Shown piece by piece: positions 24,020 through 36,449 of a stretch of 64,000 nucleotides of DNA. This DNA comes from Schistosoma mansoni (Eukaryota; Platyhelminthes; Trematoda; Strigeidida; Schistosomatidae), in the NCBI RefSeq assembly GCF_000237925.1, contig NC_031499.1, forward strand, positions 5,049,734 to 5,113,733, read 5' to 3'. Made by a program: the position numbers and the translations under genes. Positions within the stretch are counted from its first letter, which is position 1. Each line of letters starts with the position of its first letter. Under the pieces are notes generated by a model that saw nothing but the letters and a program-made list of their open reading frames with translations, made no database searches and had not been told where the DNA came from.

Positions 24020-25090
24020 CTATTATGTGAATAACTGGCACAATATTGTTGAGCAGGCCAGTATTTAAATGAGGGTTGACAACAAAATTAAAGATTGTTA
24101 TAAGACGTACAAAGCCAAAAAGATGTATTCATTATATAGAATCTAACTAAATGAAACCAAATCTTAAACAGTATTTGAGAACTAGGAATTGTAAAGGGAA
24201 AGTTGTTCATCAACAAAGATGATGTATCGAAAAAAAAGGTTGCGAAGAAGATGGCTAACTCATTTATCAATCCCTTCATGTATTGTAATCGTTAAGAATA
24301 TTGCATAATGTAATGATTTTTAAAATTTGTATAAGAAATCATTCCTTAAAAAGGATTTCAAGACGTCCATATCAATATTTTAAATCATAGGCACAAAGTT
24401 GAATACAGCACTCTAATAGTCTCATTGTTGGTAGTTAATAGTCGAGAGCAACTCCAAATTTCATATAAATACACATTCACTAATCACTGTCCTATTGTCG
24501 ATTTGATTGATCATAACACTTCTGCATTCACTTTGTTGTCTAGATTATCCAGTGGTGAGTGAAAAATTACTGGACGGTGGTGAGTACTTTCACGTTATTA
24601 CTGTTATTCCTGAGATTTGCTCAGCTGTTTTTACGTTACACTTACAATTGCCAAAAGATATATCACTAGGTAGTTTTAATTGTAATATTATTAAAAACAA
24701 TCGTATATAATTTACTCACATGAAGCTAAATATAAGAACAGGAATATTAAAACCAATTAATCACAAATCGATTAGTTACAACTGACATATATAAACTGTG
24801 TGTATGATTTCCTTGACATTATTTGGTTGATTCTGTAGGTTGTTAAATGAAAAGTTAGAGCTGATAGCGATAAGTAATGGGTTCGACTCTCAATGGCAAT
24901 ATCATCATCATTAGAAAAATAGAGCATATTAAAAAGATGTTAAGATAAGTGAAGCTAATTATCATCATTTCTCACATTGGATACCAAAATAATGATGTTC
25001 ATAATTTTGGAAGGTGTTTTCACTTTATCAACTCAAAATATACTCCTACAGTTCGGAGTTTCCTTAGATAATAAATCATATTTTCAGGAG
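24020..25090. other. AT-rich intergenic DNA
   Basis: No recognised gene. A short plus-strand frame (24,507-24,710) with EKLLDGGEYFHVITVIPEIC reads smoothly, but I cannot assign it and it has no clear splice context. Confidence 0.4.
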
Positions 25091-25094
25091 GCGT

Positions 25095-25275
25095 TTTATG
25101 GAGATTTCAGTATTTTCCATCGTTGAAATCATGAGTTAATTAAAGCTAGACCACTATGGAAAACCTGGAAGCACTGGATGGCCATTTCATCCTATCGTGG
25201 GACTCCTCAGCAGTGCGCATCCACGATCCTGCCTCGCAAGATTCGAACTCAGGACCTACCAGTCTCATATTTTCC
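25095..25275 (-). repeat. Sm-alpha-like SINE, 3' half
   Basis: A clean minus-oriented copy from the tail (GGAGATTTCAGTATTTTCC) to the B box (CAAGATTCGAACTCAGGACC) and CTACCAGTCTC, where it stops. The A box and head are missing. Confidence 0.78.
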
Positions 25276-25279
25276 TAAT

Positions 25280-27460
25280 ATATTGCAATGACTTACCACA
25301 AAGACAATCAAAGAAGAATAGTAATAATGATTGGAAGAAAAAGTATAGTTGATTGTGTTTGGAGGTACAGAAACAATAGACTTTTAAAATGAATCACCTA
25401 AAGAAGAATAAACGTTTCATATCATCCTATACCGTGATCTGATTCTATTACGTGATTAAGTGCAATCAGCTAGTTAGTATCCATTTAAACGAACATGATC
25501 AGAATGAATATCAAACGATATAAATGGACTTGTTCCATTAATTCTATACACGATTACTTACCTTTAATTGATGTAATCCTTGTTTGAATAATGCAAATTA
25601 CATACCACGATAAAAACATGACTTGAAACATCTTTATGAAACAAAAGTCATATTCATACAGTTTTATAATAAGGTCACACCCTAAATAAAAGTGTAATGT
25701 CTTTATTACAATACTCTACAATCTAAAATATGCTCAGCTAAGGATTTCTGAGTAAGTTTGCTTCTTTCCTTACATTTCACTACTACGCCCAGTAAAATTA
25801 TATCTATAAACAAGATAAATAATCTTTACTCGTTTTCTATTGTGAAATTCAAAGTTGAATGACAAGTATAAAACAGATGAGAGAGTTTAAATCGACAAAC
25901 GTTTATATAATTGCAGTCTACCGCTTTTGATTTTGCGTGTAAACTAACTCTTTATTTCAAAGTCTATTAGTTATTTAGAATCGCGAAGTCCTGTCTAATC
26001 TCATTTCTTCTTTTAGTCAGTGTCTGTAACAGTGTATCGAAAACTCACTTCCTCTGGCCACTAAAAGATAAACGAAGTGGAATTGATAGAAAATATTTAG
26101 TATAGTTTTTCGCAGCCTAACTGATTTGGGAGACTCTGTGAGGTTAATTCTGCTATGTATAGCTGTTTAGATTACACATCTGACTATGATGTAAACAGTT
26201 ACAAATAAAACACTTAACTTGCTTTATACTACGCTCCATGTTAATTGTTTGGTATCGTCCTTCTGCTTCGAGTAACAGTTGTGAGTTACACTTTGGAGAT
26301 ACTTTGAAAGCAGTCCTGAAGTATAATGAATCTGAAGTACATACTGGTTCATTACCTTTTGTAGTTATAAACTGTGGTGTTTTTAGGATGATAGGTAATT
26401 TGTAAATCGTCACGTGGTTTATTTAAATTACAATATACAGTACCTTCAAGTGCATACAACATTTTCTCTCCGAATTAAATACTAGTTCATTCGCGACTAC
26501 TAAAGTACAATTTTAGTAGTCTCGGCATAAAATACTCGCCGTGACAAACTTGTCTACTTTTGGATATCACATAGGCTGTGAAATGTTCCTGTTTGCTGGC
26601 GAGACTGTTTATCATTCTAGGAATGGCAAACGACATATTATCACTAGTCTTTTGAATTGTTTTGGAAGACAAAACTTGAAAAGCACTCTAGTTGTCTGTT
26701 GTACCTCAAAGATACTTTGTACATTACTTTGTCTTCTGACTACTTCAATTGATCAAAAAATGTCACTTTTGTAGCTGTAGTAAGCTCATGTTTGTTGAAA
26801 TTCTAGGATTGATGAGTAAATGGGTTAAGGAGTTACTGTGAGCTTTGATCACGGTAGCATAGACTGTACTGATCATAAGCTTTACATAGATTCACTTGTA
26901 TTTAAAGTGTACAAAAAAACCGAACATTTCAAGGGCTATTACGTTTAAAATCCGAATGCTCCGTAGGGACCGAAGCCCGTTTTTCAAGGTGGCTTTCAAG
27001 TTGTTTAGTCTATCAAGGTTTGTAAGGGGTACCATAACAATTCAAAATAAAAGCACTCACATTACCTACCAGTAAAAAGTTCCGTAAAGTAGGAATAAGT
27101 AGAAAAATCGATAAGAACAATAATAACGAGGTGCATCTGACCCCAAGACAACAATCAAGTTCTTGGTAGCCCCAGATATCTAATCATAAGTAAAAAGTAG
27201 AAGTGAGTCCGTAATGAGTTGTAAGACTCTACTGCATTTTCGTATTATTGAAGTTCCCAATCATCAATATCAATTACCTTTCGTCGCAGTGAGTGAAACA
27301 TAAAATCTATTTTAATGTCAGAAAGTTCCAAAGCTGATGGATATAGCACCTAGTCAGGCTCAATTCACATATCCGGCACCGATCCAACCTTTTATAATGC
27401 GTCTTAAAGACCAGTCCACGCCACACTAGACAATAGTAAAAACCCTAAGAAATCACTCTA
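25280..27460. other. AT-rich intergenic DNA with small unassigned frames
   Basis: Minus-strand frames at 26,153-26,413 and 26,487-26,672, and an overlapping plus frame at 26,541-26,774, are similar in length on both strands and match nothing I know. I do not call a gene. Confidence 0.4.
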
Positions 27461-27471
27461 AGTTGTATTGC

Positions 27472-27704
27472 TAGATGAAGAGAAGCATTCAGTTATAGAA
27501 ACTAGATTAAAAAGAAAAAACCTTATCGCAGGATTTCTCTGTAATATTAAAATTCCTGAGGCAAGCAAAATTACGACCAGGAAGATTGATGAAAATGCAG
27601 TGGGTTCAAATATGAAGCAAAATGTGATACAGAAGAACCAAAGTCCATGTAACATTGTCCGGATACACAGTTTCACTTTCAGTTCAGTATTTTCACTTTC
27701 TTAG
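27472..27704 (+). CDS. Possible unassigned exon (low confidence)
   Basis: A 78-codon open frame follows a plausible splice acceptor (GTTGTATTGCTAG). It is rich in Lys, Arg and Glu, with segments DEEKHSVIETRLKRKNLIAG and KIPEASKITTRKIDENAVG that read like real protein rather than translated AT-rich DNA. I do not recognise the family. No partner exon was found, and the overlapping minus-strand frame shows that chance is still possible. It lies 3.5 kb upstream of eIF3L on the same strand but does not resemble the eIF3L N-terminus. Confidence 0.25.
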
Positions 27705-27869
27705 TGCAATATTAGTTGCCATTATTTTGTAAAAAATATTTCTTTTCTGTTAGAAATACCAAATAGCTAACGAAAGTTGAATAATCATCTTCTTATTCAT
27801 ACGTGAATGTTCATCGTTGAGACATCACGATTTACTTGAAGCAGTAGATAAACCCTCAAAATAAAAAGT

Positions 27870-28115
27870 TCTGTAAGTCTTCGACATTTGAAGCCGACCT
27901 CGTTAGTCCTAATGGACACATCTGTCTGAAGATGCTCGGTCACGCACCCTCACCAGATCGCGAGTATGCCGTGCTACGAACCCCATGCAACAGTTAGCCG
28001 GCTTAAATTGATGGCTTCACGATTTGTCGATGGCCTTCCAAATATATGTTCGCACCGCTTCATTTCCGAATTCTGATTTGAATGAACTGGCATCCTTCAA
28101 TTATAACTATTAACT
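27870..28115 (+). repeat. ~300-bp interspersed repeat, diverged copy
   Basis: Follows the same order as 305-625: TGTCTGAAGATGCTCGGTCA, CAGATCGCGAGTATGCCGTG, CTTCCAAATATATGTTCGCA. There is no coding frame. Confidence 0.45.
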
Positions 28116-28149
28116 TACAATACTATCTACAGAAATCCTCTTATCATAA

Positions 28150-28520
28150 TAATCATCATATGCTCACTAGTGACTGGCTTCATGAGATATTTCCTGGAGT
28201 TCTAGTGAGAAGCCGTGGCCAGTGAGGTCCGACCGTGTGTGTTGTAAAGGCAGTTACTCCCTTAAGACAACAGTAAGCGGTCGCTCAATTCATGGATTGC
28301 TTGAAGTCAAACATTAACACCTTCAGATGACGGTTCAATGGTTTACAAGTTGAGCGTTCGCGCGCGAGATCGATAGGTCCTGGGTTCGAATACCGCGGGA
28401 AAGATCGTGGATGCGCAATTCTCAAGGGTCCCATACTGTAACGAAATGACATCCAGTGCTTCCAGTTTTTCCACGGTGGTCTGACTTTAAATGACCTATG
28501 AATTCAACCACTAAATTACA
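28150..28520 (+). repeat. Sm-alpha-like SINE, near full length
   Basis: A plus-oriented copy showing the full layout: head (ATGCTCACTAGTGACTGGCT, CTGGAGTTCTAGTGAGAAGC), tRNA-like A box near 28,335, B box (CCTGGGTTCGAATACCGC), GATCGTGGATGCGCAATT, and tail (CAGTGCTTCCAG to CCTATGAATTCAACCAC). About 370 bp. Confidence 0.82.
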
Positions 28521-28669
28521 AATATGTTATGCGTAAAAACGTTGTCAATCTCCAAACACCTGTTTCGTCTTTATATTTATCAACTTATTCGTCCAGTTTT
28601 CTTGGATCCCGTTTCATTTTGAAGAGTCACTAAGTCATTGGGATCTGGGGTCGAAATATAAACACACTG

Positions 28670-29065
28670 TAAGCAAAGATGGTTGGTGGCTGACAGTGAA
28701 ATCCAGGACGCACGTTTCTTCCTACCTGAGACTGGATGTACTTGCACTCCAGGACTCGAACCCAGTACTATTTGTTTCCAACGCCATAGTGTTATCCACC
28801 CAGCTAGTGAGTCCTGATAGCCACTTGCTTGTGCAATGGGGTGAAGTTTAAATTCACTTGATGTTGTTTGCTTGTATCTTCCCTTTGATGTTTAGGACGA
28901 AACGCAAGTCTTGGATTTCACTGCTAGCCACCAACCATATTTGCCTATAGTGCTTGTGAATTAAAGCGATAACGAGGCATTCCGCACAGGATGCACATAT
29001 GACAATCAATCACAGCCCTAAACATCGATGGAAAGATTCAAACAAACAATACCCAAAAAGTACAA
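28670..29065. repeat. Second tRNA-like SINE family, inverted composite
   Basis: 28,670-28,850 is minus-oriented (rc B box GGACTCGAACCCAGTACTAT; A-box region CACCCAGCTAGTGAGTCCTG). 28,890-29,065 is a plus-oriented 3' half (GGACGAAACGCAAGTCTTGG to CAACTCAATCACAGCC-like text and AAAGATTCAAACAAACAATA). The 3' regions point outward. Confidence 0.72.
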
Positions 29066-29069
29066 ACAT

Positions 29070-31140
29070 GTTTGGGAAACAAAACCAATGAAAAACGCGA
29101 ACAACTGAAACGGGTAAATAGTTCGAAATGGAGGTGTTTGTGATGTTTGTTTGCAATAATGATTCCTTAGAAAATTATTCCTCAGCTGCTTCAAGTTAAA
29201 GATACACTATCTTTGGCTGCTCTTACAGAGTTCTATCCGACTCCAATACAGGTCCGTGAGTGACTAATAGCGTACTAATTGAACAGTTCAGAGCATTACT
29301 AGTTTGCATACAGAACTCAATTACTTCCAGCATTCAATGTTTTTCTGAAAATATGTAATAAATATATTTAAGTGGGGTAGATATAATGTCTCATTACTCC
29401 AAGTCAGGCAAGTGTAAAATACTATTAGTGCCTGATAAACCACGTGAAATAGTAAGCTGATTGACATAATGCAAGTTACTTACCAACAATACATGTTACA
29501 ACTCGATACCTACTTAACTGTTAACAGCAGCAAAATGTTTCTCAAATAGGAGCCGTAACGACACAGTAAATTGGATGATATGTAAGGGACCATGGATACT
29601 TGACAGAGTAAAGAAAGCGTGCCGAAATATCGTGTACAAGAGATCCAGAATGTCTTCAGTTCACGAATTCAAAGGTGTTAAAATAGCCAAGAATAAACAA
29701 TGCGATCAGAAATGTAAACGCAAACGATTCTGAATACTACTTTCGCTAGCGAATCCTACTGTTAGGCTCTTGGATTTTTATTAATTCAACCAAGTGACAA
29801 AGTCAATAGCACCACCCAAACCCAGGAGATGGTTGTGATACTATGTGTTTAATATGGTTGTCTTCGGATCATTACTGCTTGTCCAACTGTTCTTATATAT
29901 GTTGAATCTATTGGGTGATCTTAATCCCGAAAATAATGCTAGTGAACTTCCCTATTTTACTGGATGATTTACCATATTTTTGATGCCTAACATACCTTTT
30001 TTACTTAAACCAGGCTTATATATCATGTAAACCACTCAAAAAAACATTTTCTTTATTAAATATATTTAACAGCCCTATATGATAACATACTAATATGAAA
30101 AACTATGTTGTTTTCAAGCGAACCATATTAGATCAATCATTATTCTGATATTTCTTAATTCTAATTACTGTCGTCACACATTTACAAATGTCACTAATGT
30201 AAATACAGTAATTCTTTGTGAAAAGTCCATATTATTACTATCATGTTTCTAGCTGTAGTGCCATTAGTAATGTTGAAAATTTTGAATCCGACAATTAATT
30301 TTTTCAGATTTTTATATTACTAACTTACATATATGTTATATTATCTCTTTTCCACTTGAATTTAATAATTGTTCGAACCTTTTCTATCATTTTCGGCCAA
30401 ACCCATCATACTAGTTATTGCTACGCGCATTCAGGTTTTTGAAAACCGCGTTTAACATCGTTAAGATAACAAAGTCACCTACATTAAGACATGCTTCACT
30501 GTAGTAATAACTAAACTAGCATGTAGTTGTTAGTCAAGCAAACGATCAAGATAAAACTCTTGAGTCTACTGTTAAAATTAACACCGAAAATTTATTTACT
30601 GTCACAATGCAGTGAAACAACTGATAGTGATAACGGAAAGCATCAGAACAACAAAAGATTATCGATGATGACAATAAAAAAATTTATATTTAAGAGGTGC
30701 GAGGTTATTTATAGATAGATTTCAAAAACATTGGGCATAGTGTGATGTGGTAATTTAATGAAATGCAGAAATAGATTATATGGATCTGGTGATTATTGTA
30801 GAATTTGTGATAAAATTACAAAAGGTTCAAATCACTTTAAAGTGAACGTCTGATATTTGAAGCGATGAAGTAGTGCTTGTCCAGAACTAGATATTAAAGG
30901 GTTGCATGATAAGTGAACGAAATCCGAAGAGTTTACATAACATTGGGTTTCATCCCAGATATTTTACCAGTGTGCCTCCAGAACTGTAGTACATCACTTT
31001 TGTGCTGACCGAAAATCTCAAGTAGTAAGACCTCTTCCGAAAGCGATTTCAAAATAATGCAGTGAAAATTGCTGATAAGTGACCTTTTGGTATTGAAAGA
31101 TCACTGCGGGAAATATAAAGTTGGCGGTGTAACACGCATA
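29070..31140. other. AT-rich DNA upstream of eIF3L
   Basis: I see no recognisable gene. The first eIF3L exon may lie here or further left, but I could not find a stretch encoding its conserved acidic N-terminus. A short frame at 30,527-30,718 has no known similarity. Confidence 0.4.
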
Positions 31141-31143
31141 AAA

Positions 31144-34100
31144 ATGAACAAACAATTTTCAGATGGATATATTTCACTGCGTGAAGATGTTAGAACGTTC
31201 ATAGTGAATTTGCATATCCACATAAAAGAGCAAAACGTCTTTGAGATTGAAAATGACACTCAGGTCAAGTGAGTTACAAATAATTGATAAATAAAACATA
31301 GATTTCCCAAACTAACGGAGCAGTATTTCATGACTACCAGATGGCCAAGCGTGGATATCATTAAACAGATTGTTGATGGTAATGTCATTATTTTTGTCTT
31401 ACTCGACGTTTACAGACCCGCTTTTTCTCATGCTGTATAACGAACTTTACTATCGACACATTTACGCTCATGTGAGCACCGGCTTAACAGTTGAAGATAG
31501 GATTCAGTCATATTTAAACTATGCCAGCTTATTTAATGCACTTTTGGGTGAGTTGAATTTTATACGTCAATAATTCTAAGACTTTGTACTTGCAGTAAAT
31601 ATTACCAGTTGTATATCGGTGTCAACATAATCTATACACAGAGTGTTTTACATATAATGCCTATATATCAGGATTAAAAGTATCCTAAGGTTATCTAGAG
31701 TACACTCAACTCTGTCAAAACGTTAATATAATCATTCGAGTCTGGATATGCACTTCTGTAATGCTCGAATGGTTGTGAACGCAACAGAAGTTTTCGCTTA
31801 ACGGGGCTTCGGTGTCTAGTAGCAGTGGATCACCATTACCTCCAGGCAGGAACCTAGGTATATTAACGATGATAGAGGAAAAAGAAATCGATGAACCATA
31901 GTGTTGGAGCTAAACTTGAGTAGGTGTGTAAGGGGATGTCAAGAAGTGTTAAAGATACTGTAAGCCACTAGGTCACCTCTAAGACGCCCTATACTCTAGT
32001 GGGTTAAGGTTTAGTGGCTGGGGACGCTCTTCATAAGGCTTGACTTTGAGTCCCTAAACTGATTTCAAGGATCGTCGTTGGATACGCTCCATAGTGTTCT
32101 CCTTTTGGAGTGAAGGAGGAAACACTTTCCGTATTCTAAATGAGGACGAATAAAACCGTCGTAGATTATGTGGGAAGTTCTTCCGTCAAACTGACCAAAA
32201 TGTTCCTCGATGTTACTAGTGCAAGGTTTGCTCAAAAGGCATTTTGGTTGCAGTTAGCGTAAGATTTCAAATCGTTGGGTACCAGCACTCTTAAATCTTT
32301 TTCAACTTTCGATACTTCTAGAGAGGAGTTTCCTAAATTGTAACTGTGGTCTGCAACATGTCTCAGATTGAATACTTTACACTTTGAAGTGCTAAAGGCA
32401 AGTTCGTTTTCATCTGCCTAACTTCGAAGTCGAGTCAGATCCCCCTGAAGTGTCAGTATATCCTCTTGTTCGCGCATCTCTCTCCAAAGTTTAACATCAG
32501 CAAAAAGTAATAAGTCAGACAATACTTGTTGTGGAAGATCGTTTATATAAAAAAAAGAAGAGGTCTTAGTACTGAACCCTGGGGGACTTCACTAGGACAT
32601 TCCATAGCTTGAAAGAAAGTGAAGTTAACCCTGACCTTAAAATCTCAATTTTTCAGATACAAGGTGAAGCAATCAATTAAAGGTGGCCTGATACCCAGTC
32701 GTTTGAGTTTATGGATAAGACATATATGGTTGAGCCTATCAAAAGTATTTGAGAATTCAAGTTAAGTGACGTCAACCTTCCCCTTGCGATCAAGGTAGGA
32801 TTAATCCTACCTAACCTCAGAGCTTAAGATCTCAGATAACTTTTTGTGTTCTGCCGTCACTCCCTGAAAGATAGCTAACATCATGATAATATCAAGGAAG
32901 TGGTGCTTCCATCATATCAAATAGTTGTATAGATGAATTAGACAAACTTTGCTCATGTCACATTGGCTTTCATGCTCCTCAAGATAAAAAAAATAGCCTG
33001 TTTGTATAGTTACACAGCAAAAATAAAGGCGAAACTACTGCGCTGGCGTTCTGTTAAGAAGCCATGACTTTAAAATAACCAGTATTTCAAGTCTAGATAA
33101 AAATTGAGTTTATGATTCATTATAAAGCTAATGACTGTCTAGCTATGCCCCATAACTAGTTAAATATACCTCTAATATTGGTTGTGTTCTCCATATGACA
33201 GAGGAACTGAAACGTTTACCTATTTCTTATGAGGCAGCACCAGTAGTGGTTAGGATAAATTCATTAAATACCAGACAGGAAAATAGGATGGACACTCAAT
33301 TAATATACCAGATACTTGCTTGTGTATATGCGATAGGTTGTTGACACAAATTACAGCAGTCAATACAGTTAAGTCCAATGTAGGTCATTTTTTAGTACTG
33401 CAGTACTATAAACTATACCTTTTTATTACTCCTATTCTTCTTGTCATTGTGATAACGCTTTTCATCGTTTTGTTTTTTAAAGCATTGATATTTAATGTTA
33501 TGACACATTTCTTGATTGTCCGTGATTAATAAATTAATCGTCGAGCGTTTTCCCCTCATTGGTTTTATATCGGTATTAATTATAAGTTATCTATCCGTAG
33601 TTGATAGTTCTTTAGTATGGGCAAATAGTCTTCTGTATGTAACGACTCTAGTCAAATTTTATTGTACATTGGAACTTTAAAAATGGGTTAGATATCCCTA
33701 TCATTAAATTGCAGTAGACAAACCAAACCATTATATCAGTAGTAGTAATTAGTAAAACCCTGTACTCTGTATATTACGGAAATGGTATTTAGCTTATATA
33801 TGCTTTCCCAAGGAGTTCCGTTGATATTGGCTTATCAACAGTTTTCCAAACTAGCAATTTAATAAACGCCAGTTTTATTCAACTTACCAATAGTCAGTTT
33901 TTATACTAGATATTCCGACCGACTACTTTTAAGGTTGACACCAATAGGTAGGATTTTGTACAATTGAGAGTGCAAAGAAAGCAGCACAGATCGCATGACC
34001 TGATATTTCCTTTTTATACTTGTAATTGTTCTTGTTTCTCTATATACGAGAAATGTGTTTTCAATAGTTAGTTAATCTCAGTTCCTGTCTTATTTTGATT

Positions 34101-34956
34101 CATATAAATGTGTTATAACATTTCGCTACAGTTGCTGAACAACCAGTCAATTTGGTTCTCCCTAATCAGTGGTTATGGGATATTATAGATGAGTTTCTGT
34201 ATCAGTTTCAAAAGTTCTGCAGTTTCCGCAGTCGGTTAAAACTCAAACCTGAAGATGAAGCTCAACTTTTAAAGAATCCAAAAATATGGAGCATACATAG
34301 CGTTTTGAATGTTCTATACTCTTTAGTTGCCAAGTCAAATATCAATGAGCTACTAAGCTATTATGCTAAGCAAGGTTAGTTATATTTTTCTGTACGTTTC
34401 TTTCAAACCGAAACGCTTTTTTTCGTAAAAAATCATGTGAACTTCGGATTACTTGGGGTTTTTCTTGTGATTCCTAAAGGACTTCACCAAGATACTATAT
34501 TGAGAAGCGTCAAATAGAAAATACCCAAGAATGAATAGAGAAACTAGGACTTGTGTGTTGCAGTGTGATTGGAAAACTGCTTATTTTGTTATAAAATTGA
34601 AGGCGTTTCTTCAAGCTTATAGAACCTGTAAACCTATAAGGATGCTAATTTACTTTACATCAGTGAACCTTAAAGTAAAGCTTCCATTCTTCACTCATTT
34701 GCTCTACCATTTGCGGCTCAAATGTAAGAAGTTAATATCAAGGGTCCGAGTAACACATATCATTTCTGTACACTGTTTTTGTTGTTTGTGTTAAATTTAA
34801 GGCGATCCGGATGATATCGCAGATGATTTTGGTCGTTGCGTACTTTACAAAATGCTTGGGTTCTTCAGTCTTATTGGACTTTGTCGATTACACTGTTTAT
34901 TAGGTGATTATTATACAGCTATTAAAGTTTTGGAGAATATTAAATTCAATCGTCTT
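31144..34956 (+). CDS. EIF3L: eIF3 subunit L, N-terminal and central part
   Basis: EIF3L is a scaffold subunit of translation initiation factor eIF3 in the cytoplasm. Five exons keep frame through GT-AG junctions: 31,163-31,268 (or from an ATG at 31,144), 31,302-31,378, 31,416-31,547, 34,132-34,374 and 34,802-34,956. Diagnostic segments are [77 protein letters not shown] and [21 protein letters not shown] text ending [18 protein letters not shown]. They follow the animal protein closely from about residue 60 to 290. Introns 1 and 2 are only 33 and 37 bp; intron 3 (2.6 kb) carries a LINE. The last exon ends at a good donor (GTAAGTT), but the expected C-terminal half, which should begin near YYVGFAYMMMRRY, is nowhere in the window. 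The first exon is also uncertain. Confidence 0.92.
31548..34131. other. eIF3L intron 3
   Basis: An intron of about 2.6 kb between phase-1 splice sites. It contains an antisense CR1-like LINE fragment (31,745-32,795). The remainder, 32,800-34,131, is AT-rich and shows no gene. Confidence 0.85.
31745..32795 (-). mobile_element. CR1-like LINE fragment, reverse transcriptase
   Basis: Read on the minus strand, this gives RT domain text of the CR1/Jockey type in correct order: [76 protein letters not shown], then DLRVLV and an Arg/Tyr-poor C-terminal region. FADD has become FAD-V, and several stops and shifts are present, so it is long dead. This family is different from the RTE elements elsewhere in the window. 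It probably belongs with the schistosome CR1-like elements (SR1/Perere type), but I cannot place it more closely. Confidence 0.85.
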
Positions 34957-35536
34957 GTAAGTTCTTTTTTTATCGCTTAATATTGTTATGAATGCCAACT
35001 TGTTTCCGCACTCATCAGTAGGATTACTGATTTGAGTCTATTAATAAGAATATCTGCCTTACTCTTAATACTCCTAACCAACACTTTACGCCCATAAAAT
35101 CAATATCACCGCCAACAACGATTGGATATCTCGATTCCCATTGGTCCACACAGCTCTAGTTGTATCCTAAATAGCAAGTGAGAACACGAAAATAGCCGAA
35201 TTATTCTCAAACTTTATATTTTTCTATTCATTGTATTACTGCGTGACCGAAAAATTCTCATAATCAGGTACATCAATGACAGGACCACAAGGCATAGTAA
35301 GTAATAAATTACAATATTTACCTGATTAAGTCATTTGTAGTAGAAAACTGAGTGTTAGGTATATCATTAATTAACTGTAAATTATGAACAGTTAACGATG
35401 TGTGACTTTACTTATAATTATGGCAGCATAAAAATATTACTGTAACCTAAGTATTCGGTAAACATACGATAAAAAGTATGATAATCTATCGTTGGATAGC
35501 CCTTAAAGTTCCACCCTTTTCACATCCGTCCATATC

Positions 35537-35540
<4 letters not shown>

Positions 35541-35568
<28 letters not shown>

Positions 35569-35705
35569 CACATAAATATTGGTACAAAAAAAGCACCTGA
35601 TACATATGCGCCCCACAAATCTCATTTGATTTGTGTGAGGGCTGTGATACTGCCCAGGTGCCCAAACTGAAGCAGGTGGTTTTCTTAGGGGACCACACCC
35701 CGAGC
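35541..35705 (-). repeat. ~510-bp retroposon family, 3' end only
   Basis: A (TTA)n tract leads into TTTAAACACATAAATATTGG and the usual 3' part, stopping after GACCACACCCCGAGCC. The remaining ~340 bp of the element are absent, as expected of 5' truncation. A piece of the ~200-bp repeat follows immediately. Confidence 0.8.
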
Positions 35706-35800
35706 CGTAGTATGTAGCAGGAGTCGAAAGTGGAATGCTTACCAGTAGAAGATTGAAATAAAAAGTAGGGGAAAGAAAACCGAGAGCATCTAGAACAACA
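35706..35800 (+). repeat. ~200-bp interspersed repeat, fragment
   Basis: AGTCGAAAGTGGAATGCTTA and GGAAAGAAAACCGAGAGCAT match 22,620-22,690. It is diverged and short. Confidence 0.5.
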
Positions 35801-36449
35801 ACAGAGTTAGAAGAATGATGTAGTCTATAAAGAATAACTGATGTAAGATGTGTAAAGGATGCATTCAGTGTATGATTTTCCTATTTTACAAAGGTGCTGT
35901 GTGACTTTGTAAAAAATAATAAATTGGTTTATCGTACCTGAGTTTTCGTTCACTACAGTAGCACTAGGTTTTCTCAGAGATACTAGCATTTAAACACTTC
36001 CATTGGTTATTGAATGAACAAAAATCAAACAACATTTTATTGACTAAAAATGCACGTTGTTCCACTTTAAACACGTAATCTGGTTTTCGTTTCGTTTGAA
36101 ATAAAGAATAAGCTATGTTGACCTTTAATTTTCATACTTGCCACTATTCACAATTAAATCATATTAGAGATCGCCATAGACATAATGTTATCGGTACGAA
36201 CTCCCCATTAGTTAATTCCGCAATAATGTAAAATGATTGACTGTATCGTGCTAACATTAGTCCTAAACATTATATATAGTGAACGATGTGATGTATAAAA
36301 CTATGAATCAGCCGTTGTCTGCGTATTAGTCGTGTAGCATAATATTTTTACAATTATATTGGTTATCTAGTTATTCCCAATATTTCACTTAACTTAGTCT
36401 CTTATCAAGTTCAAATTTACATTGCGTCGAATTGAAATGGTTAGAACAT

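Noticed and set aside
26153-26774. A gene at 26.1-26.8 kb
   Set aside because: Frames of similar length occur on both strands, no splice structure is evident, and there is no family similarity.
33320-33529. Hydrophobic frame in eIF3L intron 3 as a membrane protein
   Set aside because: The leucine/isoleucine/phenylalanine-rich text is typical of translated AT-rich DNA, and it has no start or splice context.
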